Both the position numbers and the translations under genes were made by a program. Shown here one piece after another: positions 43,894 through 57,130 of a stretch of DNA of 64,000 nt. Source of the stretch: Diprion similis (taxonomy: Eukaryota; Arthropoda; Insecta; Hymenoptera; Diprionidae); contig NC_060115.1 in assembly GCF_021155765.1 (NCBI RefSeq), positions 11,326,493-11,390,492 of the forward strand. The letters run 5' to 3'. Below the pieces are notes generated by a model, which saw only the letters and a program-made list of their open reading frames with translations, was not told where the DNA came from and made no database searches. Within the stretch, counting starts at the first letter, position 1. The number at the start of each line of letters is the position of its first letter.

Positions 43894-46800
43894 AATTTTT
43901 TGTTACCTCTGTATTGGCACAGAAGTTTAGGGACAGAATAAAAAATGGTTAAACATTTGATAACAATTTTTCGTAGGACGTTCACGTTGAAACGCAGGTA
44001 TATAATTTCAGTATTAATCTCAGGGTGGTTCGAGTAACGAGTATATGAATAAATTGTCACGTAGTATGTTTATAAATAACATTTTTGAAAAGTTTTACGC
44101 AAGTACGCGTAGCGAGGGTTATGTTTTCAAGGGGGAACAAATTTGTCTCATCACTCGTTCATCGGTGGAAAATATTCCCTTCAAACATTTCACAAATGAA
44201 TCGCCATTTTTCTTGCCTCGTTTTATTAATATCGCGGTAACAAATCGTCTTCTTATGTCACGATATCAAGTTTTCGTGTCAAATATCGCGTTGTTAATGG
44301 TTTCTCGTGTTACTTTGGATAACATTTTTTGACAGTTTAATGACAAACGTCAAATTTTAACCCCCTTGATTATAAACGGCAAAAGAATCTTGGGAAATAT
44401 TACCCATAAACTCGCCCGTGGAATTCACCCGACAACCAGCGCGAGCGGAACTTGATCTGGCGCCATTTTGACGTCACTCGCCAACTCAAATACGAAATAC
44501 TGAAAACTACCGACGCTGGGCGATATTTCCGAAAATCATTTCTTGCGCTAAAAATGCGTTAATTCTCAACCGGTTTTTGTTGATTCTTACCTTTAGTTTT
44601 CTATCGAACGATCGCTACATCAAAATTATCGATAATATATTTCATGGCAAATTTTACTTGTAAAAAATCTTATCACTTAATACCCTAATTACGTCCAATG
44701 TATGTGTATCTATATTTACACACATACAGCTATAATTAGAATACATGTAGATTTATGATACAGTCGTTCGCATCTTTCCATTGATTATACAACTCTACGA
44801 TGAAAGGGGAAACAAGACAAGAATAAAGACTTTAATAGTTAATTAGTGATTCTGGTTATCCCTATATTATACAAAATGTACTGAGTTTAAGATCTTGTAT
44901 TCAAATTTCGCGGCTACAAAGCAAAAAGATCATTATTATAAAATACTTATTCTTTAAATGGCGCCTGAGTAATGTAGGCGTGTGTTTCAAATTTTCTCAC
45001 ACGTAATAGTGCAACAAACATATCTCCTTGGATTTTCGGCAGTTATATTTTCTCTGCAAATTTTTGCATATTTTTCCAAGAATTTATACCCCAAATCTTT
45101 CAGACAAATTTTGAATTATTATCACAAATTCAATTGTGAAAATCTCAATATTCTATCTCGTATTTTCACCGATTATCCGTAATATTATGATTTTTATTAC
45201 GTGGTTCTCTGTCTAAGTTTTGTCATTTATCTTGCGAACTTTTAAAATTCTTTAAAAAAAATTTCACTTTTATGATTTTCTCTCTTTGAACTCCTACACG
45301 TAATTGACCTCTTGAAAATGCATGTTACTCACGAATTTCTCTTAACATTCGTGCAAATTCTCTATGTTATCGCTGGTAAGAATAACATTTCCGAACAATG
45401 TGCAATCGGTTATATATTGTTAGCAGTAAGACTGGACAAATTAAACTCGTTTTCTTAGTACTAAACTAAAGGTGAATGACCGAATGACATTGATTTTCCG
45501 ATTGTGAATTCACATGGAAGAAAGCAGTTGTTTACATTTTGTAATTATGAGAAAATACATAGTCCCAGCATTTGAGAAAAATAAAATAAAGAGAAATTAA
45601 AATTACATATGTCAGCTGTTGCATATAACAGATTGTAATCAAAGCGTACATGAAGAAATAGTTACGAAATTTCTGATAAAGACTTTCTGCACTATAATAT
45701 AAAAAATAGCGTATATTCCACCATTGAAATCCGTTACACAACATCATGTCTATATCATTGACATTGGAGAGAGATTGAAAAATCGCAGCTGGGGACACAA
45801 TTAGAAGTAAGTGCCGGTTAATCAGGCTTCGCAGAAGGAATTAATTGGATTGGCTTCAGAACATGAAATTACTGTACGAACATTCGACGCACTGCTGCAG
45901 GCGAAATTCTAAAATCATTTACATCAATCCTGGGCAATTGTGCGAAGTCGACGGCCGTTGAACGCAATTAACAAGACACCGAGCAGTTGCACCTCTTATA
46001 CCTCAGAAAGTATGCAGCATAAATGAAAAGCGTTGAGTTGATAAAGTGGCACGAATAAATATATAAATTATGCGAATGGTACCGCAGAATAATTTAACTA
46101 CAAAACAGCTAACGCACGCACAAATATAAGTATAACATAGCCTTACATTTTAATTAGACAAGGCATTTTCCGCACTTAATATGACTGTAATGTGGTATAG
46201 GTATAGATATTACCACACAAGTGCAGAAAAAAATTGGTTTATTCTCACGAGTTACATGTATATTGTTACACGGCCCTCGTGTATAGTTTGTGGACCTAAT
46301 CGGATCACACGGAGTGGCATTGTTAGACGTAACAATACTACAACCGATGATCTAGATTGTGACTGAACCTGAGATCGGTGATACGATTATACTTATGAAA
46401 TATTGCGTACGTGTCCCGATTTCATTCCTGCATTATAGTATATGATGGTATTTAAATTTACACGCTCTGACCATAACGAATTAGTTTGCCTTGTCGAGAG
46501 CTGGCCTTGAAAAAAAAGCGTGCAACAAAATCAAACTGATAAAGTTGTTTTTCACATAATTATTATATCTACAGTTTTCAATTTTAGACACAAGACACAT
46601 AATAGAACCAGAGAAAATCGTTTATCTCGTATTAATTTCGCCTGCACGAATGCAACTTCTCGAACATCTGTGCGATGGACTGACATAAATTGAAGGGGGA
46701 GGTTTGAAAAAAGATTTGACCTAATCCGTCAAGATTAATCTTTGATAAGTTTATTCGCATGTCTAGCTTGCATACTGACTCCTATGATAATCGTAACCGT

Positions 46801-48480
46801 TGACACGTAAATATACAGAAAAAAGCTAGAGATTTAAAAAAATTTATGTTTACGATCGATTAATTATATTAATAGGCAATCAGTAACTGGATATTTCAAT
46901 GATATCCGTACGTAGATGTTGTATAATACCACCTTATATCCAATTACTCAAGTAGCCTGAATTATGCCTATTGTCAGTTCTGATTGGAAGAATAATCATT
47001 CTCTCCTATTGAAGGTACGATTATCGCCATAATTAAATTAGATTGCGAAATTGCTTTGTCGATTGGTCTTCAGTATTCACGCCGGAGGCTTTATGAGTGT
47101 AAAATATTCGATTGTAATAAAAATTCCTTCACGGTAAATTATATGATCGACCCTTTTCCTTATGGCAAACGCATGAAAAGATGTAAAAATTAAGAACTCT
47201 TGATAATCCCCCCAAAAATGTGAACGTCTCGTCTCACCTAACATTTTGTTATATTGTCTTCTGCATTTTAGTGTTTTCTGGAATATATCGCATAAAGGAA
47301 AATGTAACAAATAATATTCAAGATATCGGCCACTCCAGGATACAGATTCACAGCATTGTTTCATTTACTTCCACTGCACACCTACTGGCATATCATTCAT
47401 CACTCTACGCTGACAAAAAGACGCGTCCAAAACTGGTTGAGTCAACTGGAAAGTCCAACAACTATACTTGCAGTCTACTCCACACGACACTGGTCCACCT
47501 TCATTCGTCGTTGTGGAATCAAGACTTTCAGGATCCTAATTTCGGAGCATCGATCACGGAAATGCTGTAGGAACTGGTTCTCGTATTTTTCTCAGCACTG
47601 GGAACCGACTTCAAAGAAAAAAACCGTCGAGACAAGAGCATGACTATAACAAAACGTAATCAGGTGATAGTTTTGGATGAATTTCATGAATATCCACAGA
47701 CAAAGAACTTATTTCAAACTGATAGGCTCCTACTTTCACAAACAAATGCATTATAGAAAATAGAAACACTTACAAATCAGCATTCTGACGCCTGTATTAC
47801 ATGCGACTTCGATTAATCTTCGGTGAACCAATTTGTCCGGAGCCTTTGAGTTTTCTTATGAGCTTGAGCATGAGTTAATTACCCGAAATATTTGTGGGTC
47901 GTGACCAGCAGCTGGTTGAATGAAAATGAAAAAAAAAAACAACTGACGCTAGTGATAATTAAGGACTGATACAACGGGGATCACAACATAATAACACTTA
48001 AAGAGCTGATTTAGTTATTACTGATCGGATTCATTGTCAGCTGTTATGAGGTAATATCTTCGTTCTCTGTAGACAGACAGATACCAGAGTGAAGTTGTAA
48101 TTAAATTTGATCGCCTTCATAATCCCCGCTAATACGAGCTCGATGTTGAAAGAACTGTAACGCAAACTCGTACGCGTGGATGCTTGGAATGCCTTCATCG
48201 TAATTATACCAACTCGATTATAATACAGTCTGTCGTAATTTCTGAATTAGGTAATTTAGACAGCCTAGTTCTGTGTTTTAAGTAATTGGAAGTAAGTTTC
48301 ACTCGAATTTATTTATTCCATTCCAGGAAGTTATAAATCTAACGCGAAGAGAGCAAATTTGAATCTAGACTCCTTCTCGTTGGCTTTCAAGTCTCAGTTT
48401 TTTCACGGTGGTGTTTGACAGATCGAATCTTGCAATTATCCTTGCAATATTGAAGGATCGCTCCGATATGAAAGTCATGC
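43894..48480. other. Non-coding: ZNF143 promoter region and start of a 14 kb gene-poor stretch
   Basis: The ZNF143 start region is probably near 44390-44520, which is GC-richer and contains GGCGCCATTTTGACGTCA-type sequence. Beyond about 44600 only short frames without domain character occur. The stretch could be intergenic, or a long intron of a gene whose exons I cannot see. Confidence 0.45.
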
Positions 48481-48720
48481 AGTGGTCCCTACAGTCCTTC
48501 GCAAATCAGGCCCAGGTGGGCTTCCCCCCCTCTAAGTCCAAGGTAGAAGGTAGCCAAGGGGCTGGATGAGTATAACTGAATGCGATATACACCAGACGGG
48601 AGCTCCTCTGCCATAGCAAACAGCAAAGTGCAAACGGCATTCTCCCACGATACGAGAACTGGATCAGTTCCGAACTGATCCTGTGACATCGAACACACCT
48701 CAACCGCGATTCGTGAGTAT
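48481..48720. other. GC-richer island in the gene-poor region, with a palindrome
   Basis: About 240 bases richer in C and G than the flanks, with minus-strand frames of 65-69 codons that match nothing I know. It contains a 21-base palindrome at 48661-48681. It may be a regulatory element or an untranslated exon. Confidence 0.3.
48661..48681. promoter_or_regulatory. 21-base palindrome (10-base arms, one central base)
   Basis: The arms GGATCAGTTC and GAACTGATCC are perfect reverse complements around a single C. Such symmetry suits a dimeric DNA-binding protein, but no specific factor is assigned. Confidence 0.35.
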
Positions 48721-50590
48721 CCGTTAATTCGGTGATTTCCGCTCCGACGTTCGAGCCTTGGATTATAATCTGCTTTTATCGGTTCTACAAAAACTGCAAC
48801 GGTATGATCACGGTAAGTCTGATCGGTAATAAGTTTCTTAAAAACCCATTATTCAACCGTTTCACTGTGGCGTGTTTATTCGAAATGACTGCGATGTATC
48901 AGCTCTTCGAGTCAAGCAAAACTGAGTTTATCCGTTTGTAAAAACCCTCGCTTTTTAACGAATTTATGAAGATTTTCTCGACTCCTAGAGTGCTTTTCGC
49001 GTGTGACTTGAGGCTGGATTATCAATCAGTTTAAATGACTTAGCGCGTAATTATTTGACAGCTCAATCTACAGAAGCTTGATATGCATCGTAATTGATCT
49101 GACTTGAAGTGCCATTAAAAGGTCTGTCATGATTTATGAAGCTTGTTGACTTATTCGTTTATACACTAATTCTAACAAGTTGAATAAAAATTGATAAAAA
49201 TGTTCGACGTTAAGAAACGTTCGCACGGTGTGAAAAATTCAAAATAAAAATTGTCTCAGTTCATATCCGATGCAATCGTTATATCACTATTCTGTACAAT
49301 TCATCATTGATGAGACAAAACAACAACATTATACAAAGGCTCCACTGCTGTAGATAAATATAACTACGGTAAGGTGTTAAATTTTCAGTATTTAAAAATG
49401 GTTTGCGATCTGTGATTTTAACGAAAAATCAAAATTTACTCCAAGTGAGATGCAAGTAAGAACAAACCGATAGTGACAAGCAACCAATTAATCGAAGGAC
49501 TGTCAACATACAGTTAGCATTAATTTCTGCACAAGTGGGCTGTAGTGACATAAATGTAGTGCAAATAGTGACTTCGTATAGCCGTGACAGTGTTCTTCGA
49601 AGAATTAGCCACCGGCAATTATGCAATTTTTCCCACGTTGGGTATGAGTTGCAACGGGTGATGAGATTGTTTGAAACACAACGAGTCTTCGGTGAACGGA
49701 AGGCGAAAGTGTGTTAGACGCATTTTACACACTGTCTCGAGGCTTGCCCAGGTCTGTCTGCACGCAATTCTGGGCCCGACAATAATCATACCTATAATTC
49801 GTGTCACACTTGCCGGCGTAAATGTTGGGATTATTTCAATTAGCGAACTCCCAATCGTTCGTTGCAATTTTGCTTCAGCCGTGTTTAAACGTTTTCGCAA
49901 ATTGCGAGTAAGAGTTTGGCTGCAATGTGCACAGAGTAATGGCCCCTAATTGCTACTGACTTATGGCGAATGTTTATTGTCGGACAAATTACTGCTGCAA
50001 CAGAGAAAAACCGGTGTATTATCTTTTCTATCTCTTGCAGTTGGACACTTTTATTTATGAACATTGTTGAAGCTATGTCGTTACTTTTTAGGGCGCAAAC
50101 CAGTTCAACTGCAAGGATCGTAGAAATGGCATGCAATGTTTGAGATCCAGTCACTCAAGGCTCTGGAGTGAATTGTACCTGTTCAGCCTCAACTTGTTAG
50201 GCTCACTTATAGATTATTGATTTGACCATGACGATTCACTCCTGATCGTTTTGTTTCGATTACTTTTTTTTGGACTCCACGAACGACTGACTTACCTACT
50301 GACAATGAAATCAGACCTGGCTATCGCTTACCAGACCTTGCACCAGAAAATTTTCATTACTAAATCACTGTATTGAAGTATAGTATCAGGCCTGTAGGTA
50401 TAAGGCAATTGATTGAACTTAGAATCAGACTAATTACTTGTCTTCGAAGTATAGTTTTTGCAAAAAAAGATTTTCTGTCATCGACATTTGAATAATGATG
50501 AACATAGGACGAAACGTGCAGAGGAACCGCTGAAATAACTGAAAAACTGTTTTGTAGCTCAAAATAGTTAGAGATGAAAACGAAACTTCA
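48721..50590. other. Non-coding stretch, nothing recognised
   Basis: Overlapping frames on both strands around 49430-50150 have no recognisable domain and no clear splice structure. I see no RNA gene or repeat. Confidence 0.45.
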
Positions 50591-50597
50591 TTCGAAT

Positions 50598-50815
50598 AGA
50601 TATGATTTGATTTACTCGTTGTTATAGATTTGATTAGAACTAAGTAGATTCAAATCATATCTCTATCTTGTCTGATCAAACCATATTTAATTTATACATA
50701 GATCTGATAAAAGCAAGTATAGATATAATTAGACCTCAGCTATATAATCAGATCTAGACATGGTATATGATCAAATCAGATAAAGTCGAAATTTGGATCT
50801 AATTAGATCTAACAA
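50598..50815. repeat. AT-rich block of degenerate AGATC/TGATY motifs, with a short inverted repeat
   Basis: Variants of AGATCTAATTAGATCT, AGATATAATTAG and TGATCAAATCAGAT recur about ten times in some 220 bases on both strands. At the left end AGATATGATTTGA (50598-50610) and its perfect reverse complement (50650-50662) form a 13-base inverted repeat with a 39-base loop. It looks like a decayed satellite or the remnant of a mobile element. Confidence 0.5.
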
Positions 50816-52840
50816 TCCAAAACCTAAAACAAACCACATATATTTATTCTTTTCTGGGTCATTCTTGAAAAGATTTGAAAGGAAAATTCGTTTTCCGGTG
50901 TGAAAAAGATTATTCTCAATTTATTGCAATCGAAAAACAGAAGCACTTATTGATAAATGGGCCTCGTTGTATACATTTAGTCCTAATGGATGAAGAGATT
51001 TTAGAAATGTCTAAAAAGGGTATGAAAGGGAGAAAAATGACAGGTTATCAAATAGCGATGGATAGAAAATTGGACAAAACAAAGTCAATTGAATAATCTG
51101 ATTGCCCTTGTCTCAGATAGCTGTAAATGGAACAACCCTGCGGCTATAATACAGAATGTCAGCCTGGCACTTGACGTACTATAATTGACTATGAATATAC
51201 ATCTACGCAATTACGGAAGTATGCGTTCAATTGTTAAACGTAATTAGAATATTTTGTATTTGAAAAATGCAAGCGACTTGTTTTCGAAACCTTCGAAGAA
51301 GAAAAATTTTGATCGAGAGCCTAATGAAAGACTTTTTTTCAAATTAAGTACAATTACTGAAAATAAATATTATAGGTAGCTATAAAGTATTTTTCAGTAA
51401 AAATTTATGTTCTCTAAGCAAGTTTAAAGATTGTAGAATAAATTACTAAATATCATTGTAATTGTTGATGATCCAGAGATGAATGGTGATAGTTTATTTT
51501 ATTTATTTTCTAAAAAACTTGAGTATAATGGAAATATTATATTTGGAGGTATTTTTGGAGGATAATTTCCAGCGCAGAAACTCGTTTTTATACAATATCA
51601 GATAAAATCCGTTGGGCTTACATGAACCGAGTGAATTTTTCTGCGAACGAACAAATACCGAGGCAATTACTCACCGAAGTTACAAGCTTATGTAGTTAAG
51701 AACCCGGAACTGAGTTTATCTAGTAGGCATATCTTCGAGTTTGTAGCCACCAGCTCGTATCTGCACATTACACTCCTGCAGTGAGTTTGGTGTAGCAAGT
51801 AATGCATTTTAGGTTTATCGTGATAATGCAATGTATTCTACGCACGTGGTTCACGGTTGCATTGTTCTCCGCCAGACTGACAAGCATGCAGTATCACGTT
51901 TCAAGCCAATCCCAAGAGAAAACTGGTTTAACCCTTGAACTCAATACATATAACGCTCGCTCTCGGAATTTGTTTGTTTCATTTTTATCCCCCATTCTTG
52001 AATTATATACTTTCTGTAAGGCTGCATGAAATCGCTTTGAACGTCTTAGTGAACATTTTTTCTCAAAACTGGCCGACGAATTTCTCAAAAAAATGAAGCA
52101 GGAAAAAAACGTTTTTTAAACAAAAAAATGGTTCTTACAGCCCTAGTGAATTTTTTTTCATTTTTAAAGCCTCTTCAACTGCTCAAGCTACGCAGCAGGA
52201 AAATGGTGCCGCAATTACATTCGCGCATACAGTCGTAAGTGGATCTGTAGCAGGATTTATCATCTGCGAATGTAGAGTCGTACGTGCTGAAGGAATCTAA
52301 TGCGTAGGTGTTAGTTCCGCGAAGTAAATTACGAAATTTTGTATTAAACTTAGTAATCAGCTCTGTGCAGCGAACCAGTTTTTACATTTCAGTCTCTTCT
52401 CGAGGCAAGAAAGACAACCGACAACTAACAAGCGAGTGTTAAAACATGTAATCTCGAAACAGCAATTATTCTGCAATATCATGGATGCCAATTGGCAATT
52501 GTTCGACTGTCAGCCAATGTAACACGAGGATTGATTATAATTGCTGAAAGCTGGATAGCAAGGAATTAAATCTCGCAGCTGACGTTTTGTGAAACGCCAA
52601 AAAACTTACGTCTGTTTCACGTCTCTTGAACGTTATTGTGACGCTTGCCTGATCTAACAAAGTACAATGACTTTCATGCGATCTATGACCGAGCCAACAC
52701 AGACCGTCTAGTTTACTAGTCCCCGTCGTATATGGCGAAATCATTAATGTAATCCCGCTTCCCCGTGCATTATACATATCGCACGCTTCGCTCGCATCTG
52801 TATAATACGGATACATATATTCTCAACCACAAATCGTTAT
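50816..52840. other. Non-coding stretch, nothing recognised
   Basis: One plus-strand frame (50875-51096) is lysine- and methionine-rich without domain similarity. No splice structure or RNA gene could be supported. Confidence 0.45.
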
Positions 52841-53105
52841 ACCGTGAGTTTTTCTAACAGCGAAACGATCCGAGCGCCTGAAGCAGGCAACCGGAGTTAC
52901 AGCAAACGTCAAACATTATTTTTCAAAATAACCTGAGTATTAAAAAATGTGGAAATTATGAAAAATTGAATTTGGACAATCATTAAAGGCAATAATGAGA
53001 AAATATATAGGTAATGCGATGCAATGCTCGACCTAAGCACGAGCTGTAACTCCGGTTGCCTGCTTCAGGCGCACGGATCTTTTTGCTGTTAGAAAAACTA
53101 ACGGT
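52841..53105. mobile_element. Foldback (MITE-like) element, 63-base inverted arms
   Basis: The left arm 52841-52903 and right arm 53043-53105 are inverted copies of each other with 4 mismatches in 63 bases, around a 139-base AT-rich centre without coding capacity. The arms include GCGCCTGAAGCAGGCAACCG and are GC-richer than the centre. TTAT directly flanks both ends (52837-52840 and 53106-53109), consistent with a 4-base target duplication. A short non-coding element with long terminal inverted repeats and a target duplication fits a MITE moved by a DNA transposase elsewhere. The transposon family is not assigned. Confidence 0.7.
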
Positions 53106-53678
53106 TTATACAGGAACATCCTGACATTACGTGCTGGATCATTTTACTCCGATTCAACTGAGATAAAGGTAGAAAGTGATCTGAAAAAATGGATTCTGAT
53201 AAAATTCAGCATTTTTTAACCACTTATTCTCCGAAAAACTGAATCCAGTGAAAATTTGCACGAAATTTCTGCAGGGACTTTCTTAATTTCGTAGTGAACC
53301 TGGTCGAAAAAAACATCAGTCCCGAAGTCTGAAGAGTCGATAAAATATTATGCCATATAGGTTGGAAGTTGCACGTGAACCTTGCGCAGTTCGTTGCATG
53401 GCCAATTCACGTGACTGTTGCTTCACATCTTACGTATACTTACAGTTCTTCAATAAATTTGCAACGGTATTGGTGTAACATCCATAGAAGTATAAAGTGC
53501 CTCCATGTATCTTTCGTATGCGCAGTGATATATGCGGTACAACACTTGTGAGCTGTGCACATTCATGTATATCCTGCGTGCATGCATAATATATGTAACA
53601 CGTACTGTATTGCTTTTTACAACTTTTTTTATTCTATCCGCAAATTTGATTAGGTCTTTGCTCATTATAAGTGTGCAA

Positions 53679-53698
53679 TTTTATTTTATTTTATTTTA
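53679..53698. repeat. (TTTTA)4 microsatellite
   Basis: Four perfect TTTTA units in non-coding DNA. Confidence 0.9.
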
Positions 53699-55163
53699 AT
53701 TAGATATAATCGTATACGTTGTAACAAAAATTTCGAATCGACTTTAAACCCTGTTGTAATTTCCGTCGTATTTCTATGGGTTATGCTAATGAGAAATCTG
53801 AAGCCGATCGTACTGCATTTACGATTGTTAAAAAAAAAAAAAAGGGAAGGCAAAGAGGCGAGACTCGTGAAATCGAGATGCTATCTGCACGCTGGATATA
53901 AAATATAGGCACGTATAATACGCGAGTTTAAATTGAAATTTTATAAAAACTCCATCAACCTTGAGTGTGCGTGACTCAATTTGAGGAAAGGTTCAACCGC
54001 CACTCCTGCGTAAGGTGCCAAGGATTTCTCAGCCTCCTCAAACCAATTTCTTGAAGATCTCTATAGTGGTGAAAAGTCTTGGTAAATCTAGTCCACGAGA
54101 TCAGGATGAAATGCTTTTCCATATCTACATTGAACATTGAAAAATTACATAGATAATATACTTTCGAACAATTCATAAAGAGGAATAGATTAGACGAAAT
54201 TTAGAATTTCAACGTGTCGATTGGAAAAGCTTTGATTTTGGCTCAGGTTCAAATGTTTTAAGTTGAATTTCACAGAAACTCTATAATAAAAAAAAAGAAT
54301 AATTGAATGAAAGAAAAATTTGGATCACTGATGTAAGCTATCTCTGATTTTCAATATGTAAAGATTAAAATTTGATTTATATAACCGTCGTATTCTTTGG
54401 AGCGTGAAAAATTCGAGTGCGTGTTGTGATAAGCAAACCACATATTCACATATCATGTTATAAGTGACGCAATGCGCACTCACCTTGCGATAGGTGTACA
54501 CCTAGTATATAACATATATGTATCATGCACTCGTGCATACCTTATAGCCATATTGCTTCGACCGGTTTACAAGGGTCAGATCTGAACTGACACGCGTCGA
54601 AACTGGAAACGCCGTACACGTTGCAGACATTTATGCATTTCTGATTTGTTGAACCGGATCTGAATCGCTAGCTTGTTCGAACTTATTCGAATTAATGAGA
54701 TAATTAAGTATAAAATTAAACTTTGCAAGTTTTATATCGGTTTTGACCATCCGATCGGCTAGAGACATAATTCCTGAGTAGTTTTAAGGGTACGTGAGAC
54801 GTACAGTCAAGTCCGAAATGTGTTGAAACACAAACATGACAAAACAAAAGCTTTAAAAATGCAACTGTGGCTGAGAAATTCAGAAACTTTGAACTTCGAT
54901 CGTGAATATCAGCTTTCGTTAACAATGTTAAAAAAAATTACATTGTTCTACTACTTTTTCACCGAGAATTCTTATGCGATTTTTCAGATAGTGATGAAAA
55001 ATGTTTTTACGACATTCATAAATGAATCTCCTGCAAATTGTCGAAGACAAATATTTTTCTCCAATTGATCGATCCTTGTAATAATTTGCAGGTGATGAAC
55101 TTATTATTTATCAAGAAAATCATTATCCTTACCCAAAATCTAAACTGGGTGGTTGGTAGGAAA

Positions 55164-55183
55164 TTTATTTATTTATTTATTTA
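55164..55183. repeat. (TTTA)5 microsatellite
   Basis: Five perfect TTTA units in non-coding DNA. Confidence 0.9.
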
Positions 55184-57122
55184 AGAAAAACGTGAGTAGA
55201 CCTCTCATGCCTTTCTTCCTCCAACTAAGTTTTCAATGTACATTTTAGTTTAAATTTAAGTCTATAATGATCTGCTATAGAAAAAGATGAAATACCGACA
55301 AAGCAGTCGATCGTATTTCGCCCTTTATTTTATTTCTTTTCTTTCGATAAATTATTATCTGACTATAACCGAATTGTCAAGCTTACGCAATTATCGGCCA
55401 ATGAAAGTGCCTTAATTGTTTACGACAAAAGATACGCCATCCTTGCGAATGAGCAGCGTTCCACAATCTTTTCTTTCTACATTTCTTTCACGCTCTCGTT
55501 ACGTGTAATCTGACATTGCGAGAAACGACGAACAATGAACCGAGAGATAATGCGGCGTAATTCATTTGACAAATCTTTACTTGCAAGTCATCGAGAATTA
55601 GGGTGGTTGCATTGTATATAACGAGGTATACCGAAGGCTTAGGCTTTACGCCTTTGTGTAACAATAATTCAGCACAATGCCCGATTGTTGCACATTACCT
55701 GGACCAGATGTGTGTATGTATAAACAGAGCTGGTTATTGCGATTCTGCAATCTCTTTTTAGAAGAACTCTATGTTATCCTCGCCTCGCTATCTTCGACGG
55801 GTATAATAATTTATATAAACGCCACGGCGATGTGACAACACCGATTTCTGTAACCCGCAGCTGCTTTCATGAATTTATTGACAGGTCAGTTTAATTGAAG
55901 CGGCCAACTATCGCACAATGTTGCTTTCGTTTCCTTTCCACTCGTAAATCTTTCTACTCCGTAACTCCCTCGTTCTAATTTCTGAATACTGCAGCTCTGC
56001 ATCACCGCTCAAGTCTTCCTCCGTGCGGTATTCCGTAATCTGTGAAAATTATTCCTTCATCTTACTTTTCGATATTACGCCAATTCACATTCAATTGCAT
56101 CGTCATTTTTCACTCGCTAGTTCAAATTATAGATAATAATTATATATGTGACGTGATTTGTTAGAAATATTTCGCTGGTTCCTAGATCCTAAATTCCAAA
56201 GTGTTATTCTCGCTGCATCGAAAAATCCACGAAAAATCCACTTTTCACTCGACGTTAACCCTGCAGTCTAATCGTATGAAGGTATTGGCGAAGACGCACT
56301 GAAAAAGAAAAAATTCTGTTCGCGGTTGAGAGCGCCTGTGGTATGTGGCTAGAGCAGAACTGCACTGCTCTGCAGTGTTCTGAATTACGTACGTAATTGC
56401 AAAAAGTGACCAAGATAAGTTTATTATATAATGCAGCCTCGAGATTATAATTTTACGTTCGATGTGGCGAAACAAACTTGCGAACGGTTTACGCTCATTC
56501 TTTACCTTACCTTACGTATAAACAAAAAATATCGTCTTAACGATTGGTTTGAATCCAGGAATCGAATTCAGGATTGTAAAAAGGCGAGAAGCTTTTGAGA
56601 GCGAGCCTTTAGTTTAAAGAAAACAGCTTGGAGGTGGTGGAGAATTCGGAACAAGAAGAAAAAACGAATCAACTCTAATCTGCTGCGAAAACTCGAGGCT
56701 AATTGAATCGAACAGACTAGATCAATCCGAATGCGAATATGCATGTGTGGATCGAAGGTGATATACGTGTAACAATTTTATCGAGGGAAGCGCAAGTCAT
56801 AAATCAACTTTTCAAACTGAAGGTGCTACTAAATGGCGTGAAATCAGAGCAAGGTCCGACAAGTTAAGTTCGGAATTGTGTATAGATTGTGGACGATGTA
56901 TTTTAATTTTAATGGAATCGGAGCAAATAAGTTTGTTAATTGATAGTTGGTATCGTAAGTCGCCTATCGAATTAGAATTAATTAATATTGGAAAATTGAT
57001 AGAATTATCGAAGAAATGAGAGGATCAACAATAAATAAAAATCAATTATCGATCAATCAAATCGTCGCTTCTTTAGACAGGAAAAAACTACTCATATACA
57101 TCGATATTGGAGAATGTCCTCA

Positions 57123-57130
57123 TGACGTCA
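57123..57130. promoter_or_regulatory. Consensus CRE palindrome TGACGTCA
   Basis: A perfect cAMP-response element (CREB/ATF site) followed within about 25 bases by GCGCCATTTTG, a sequence often seen at insect promoters. It lies about 640 bases upstream of the secreted-protein gene on the same strand and could be its promoter. An 8-base site can also occur by chance. Confidence 0.35.

Noticed and set aside
47077-47643. Overlapping frames considered as a transposon remnant
   Set aside because: No transposase, reverse transcriptase or integrase motif and no terminal repeats were found.
49429-50154. Cluster of overlapping frames on both strands, first considered as a receptor fragment
   Set aside because: The translations show no regular membrane helices or family motifs, and no exon-intron chain could be made.
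50875-51096. Plus-strand 73-codon frame in the gene-poor region
   Set aside because: It has no domain similarity, splice context or signal peptide; its length is within chance in AT-rich DNA with few stops in one frame.
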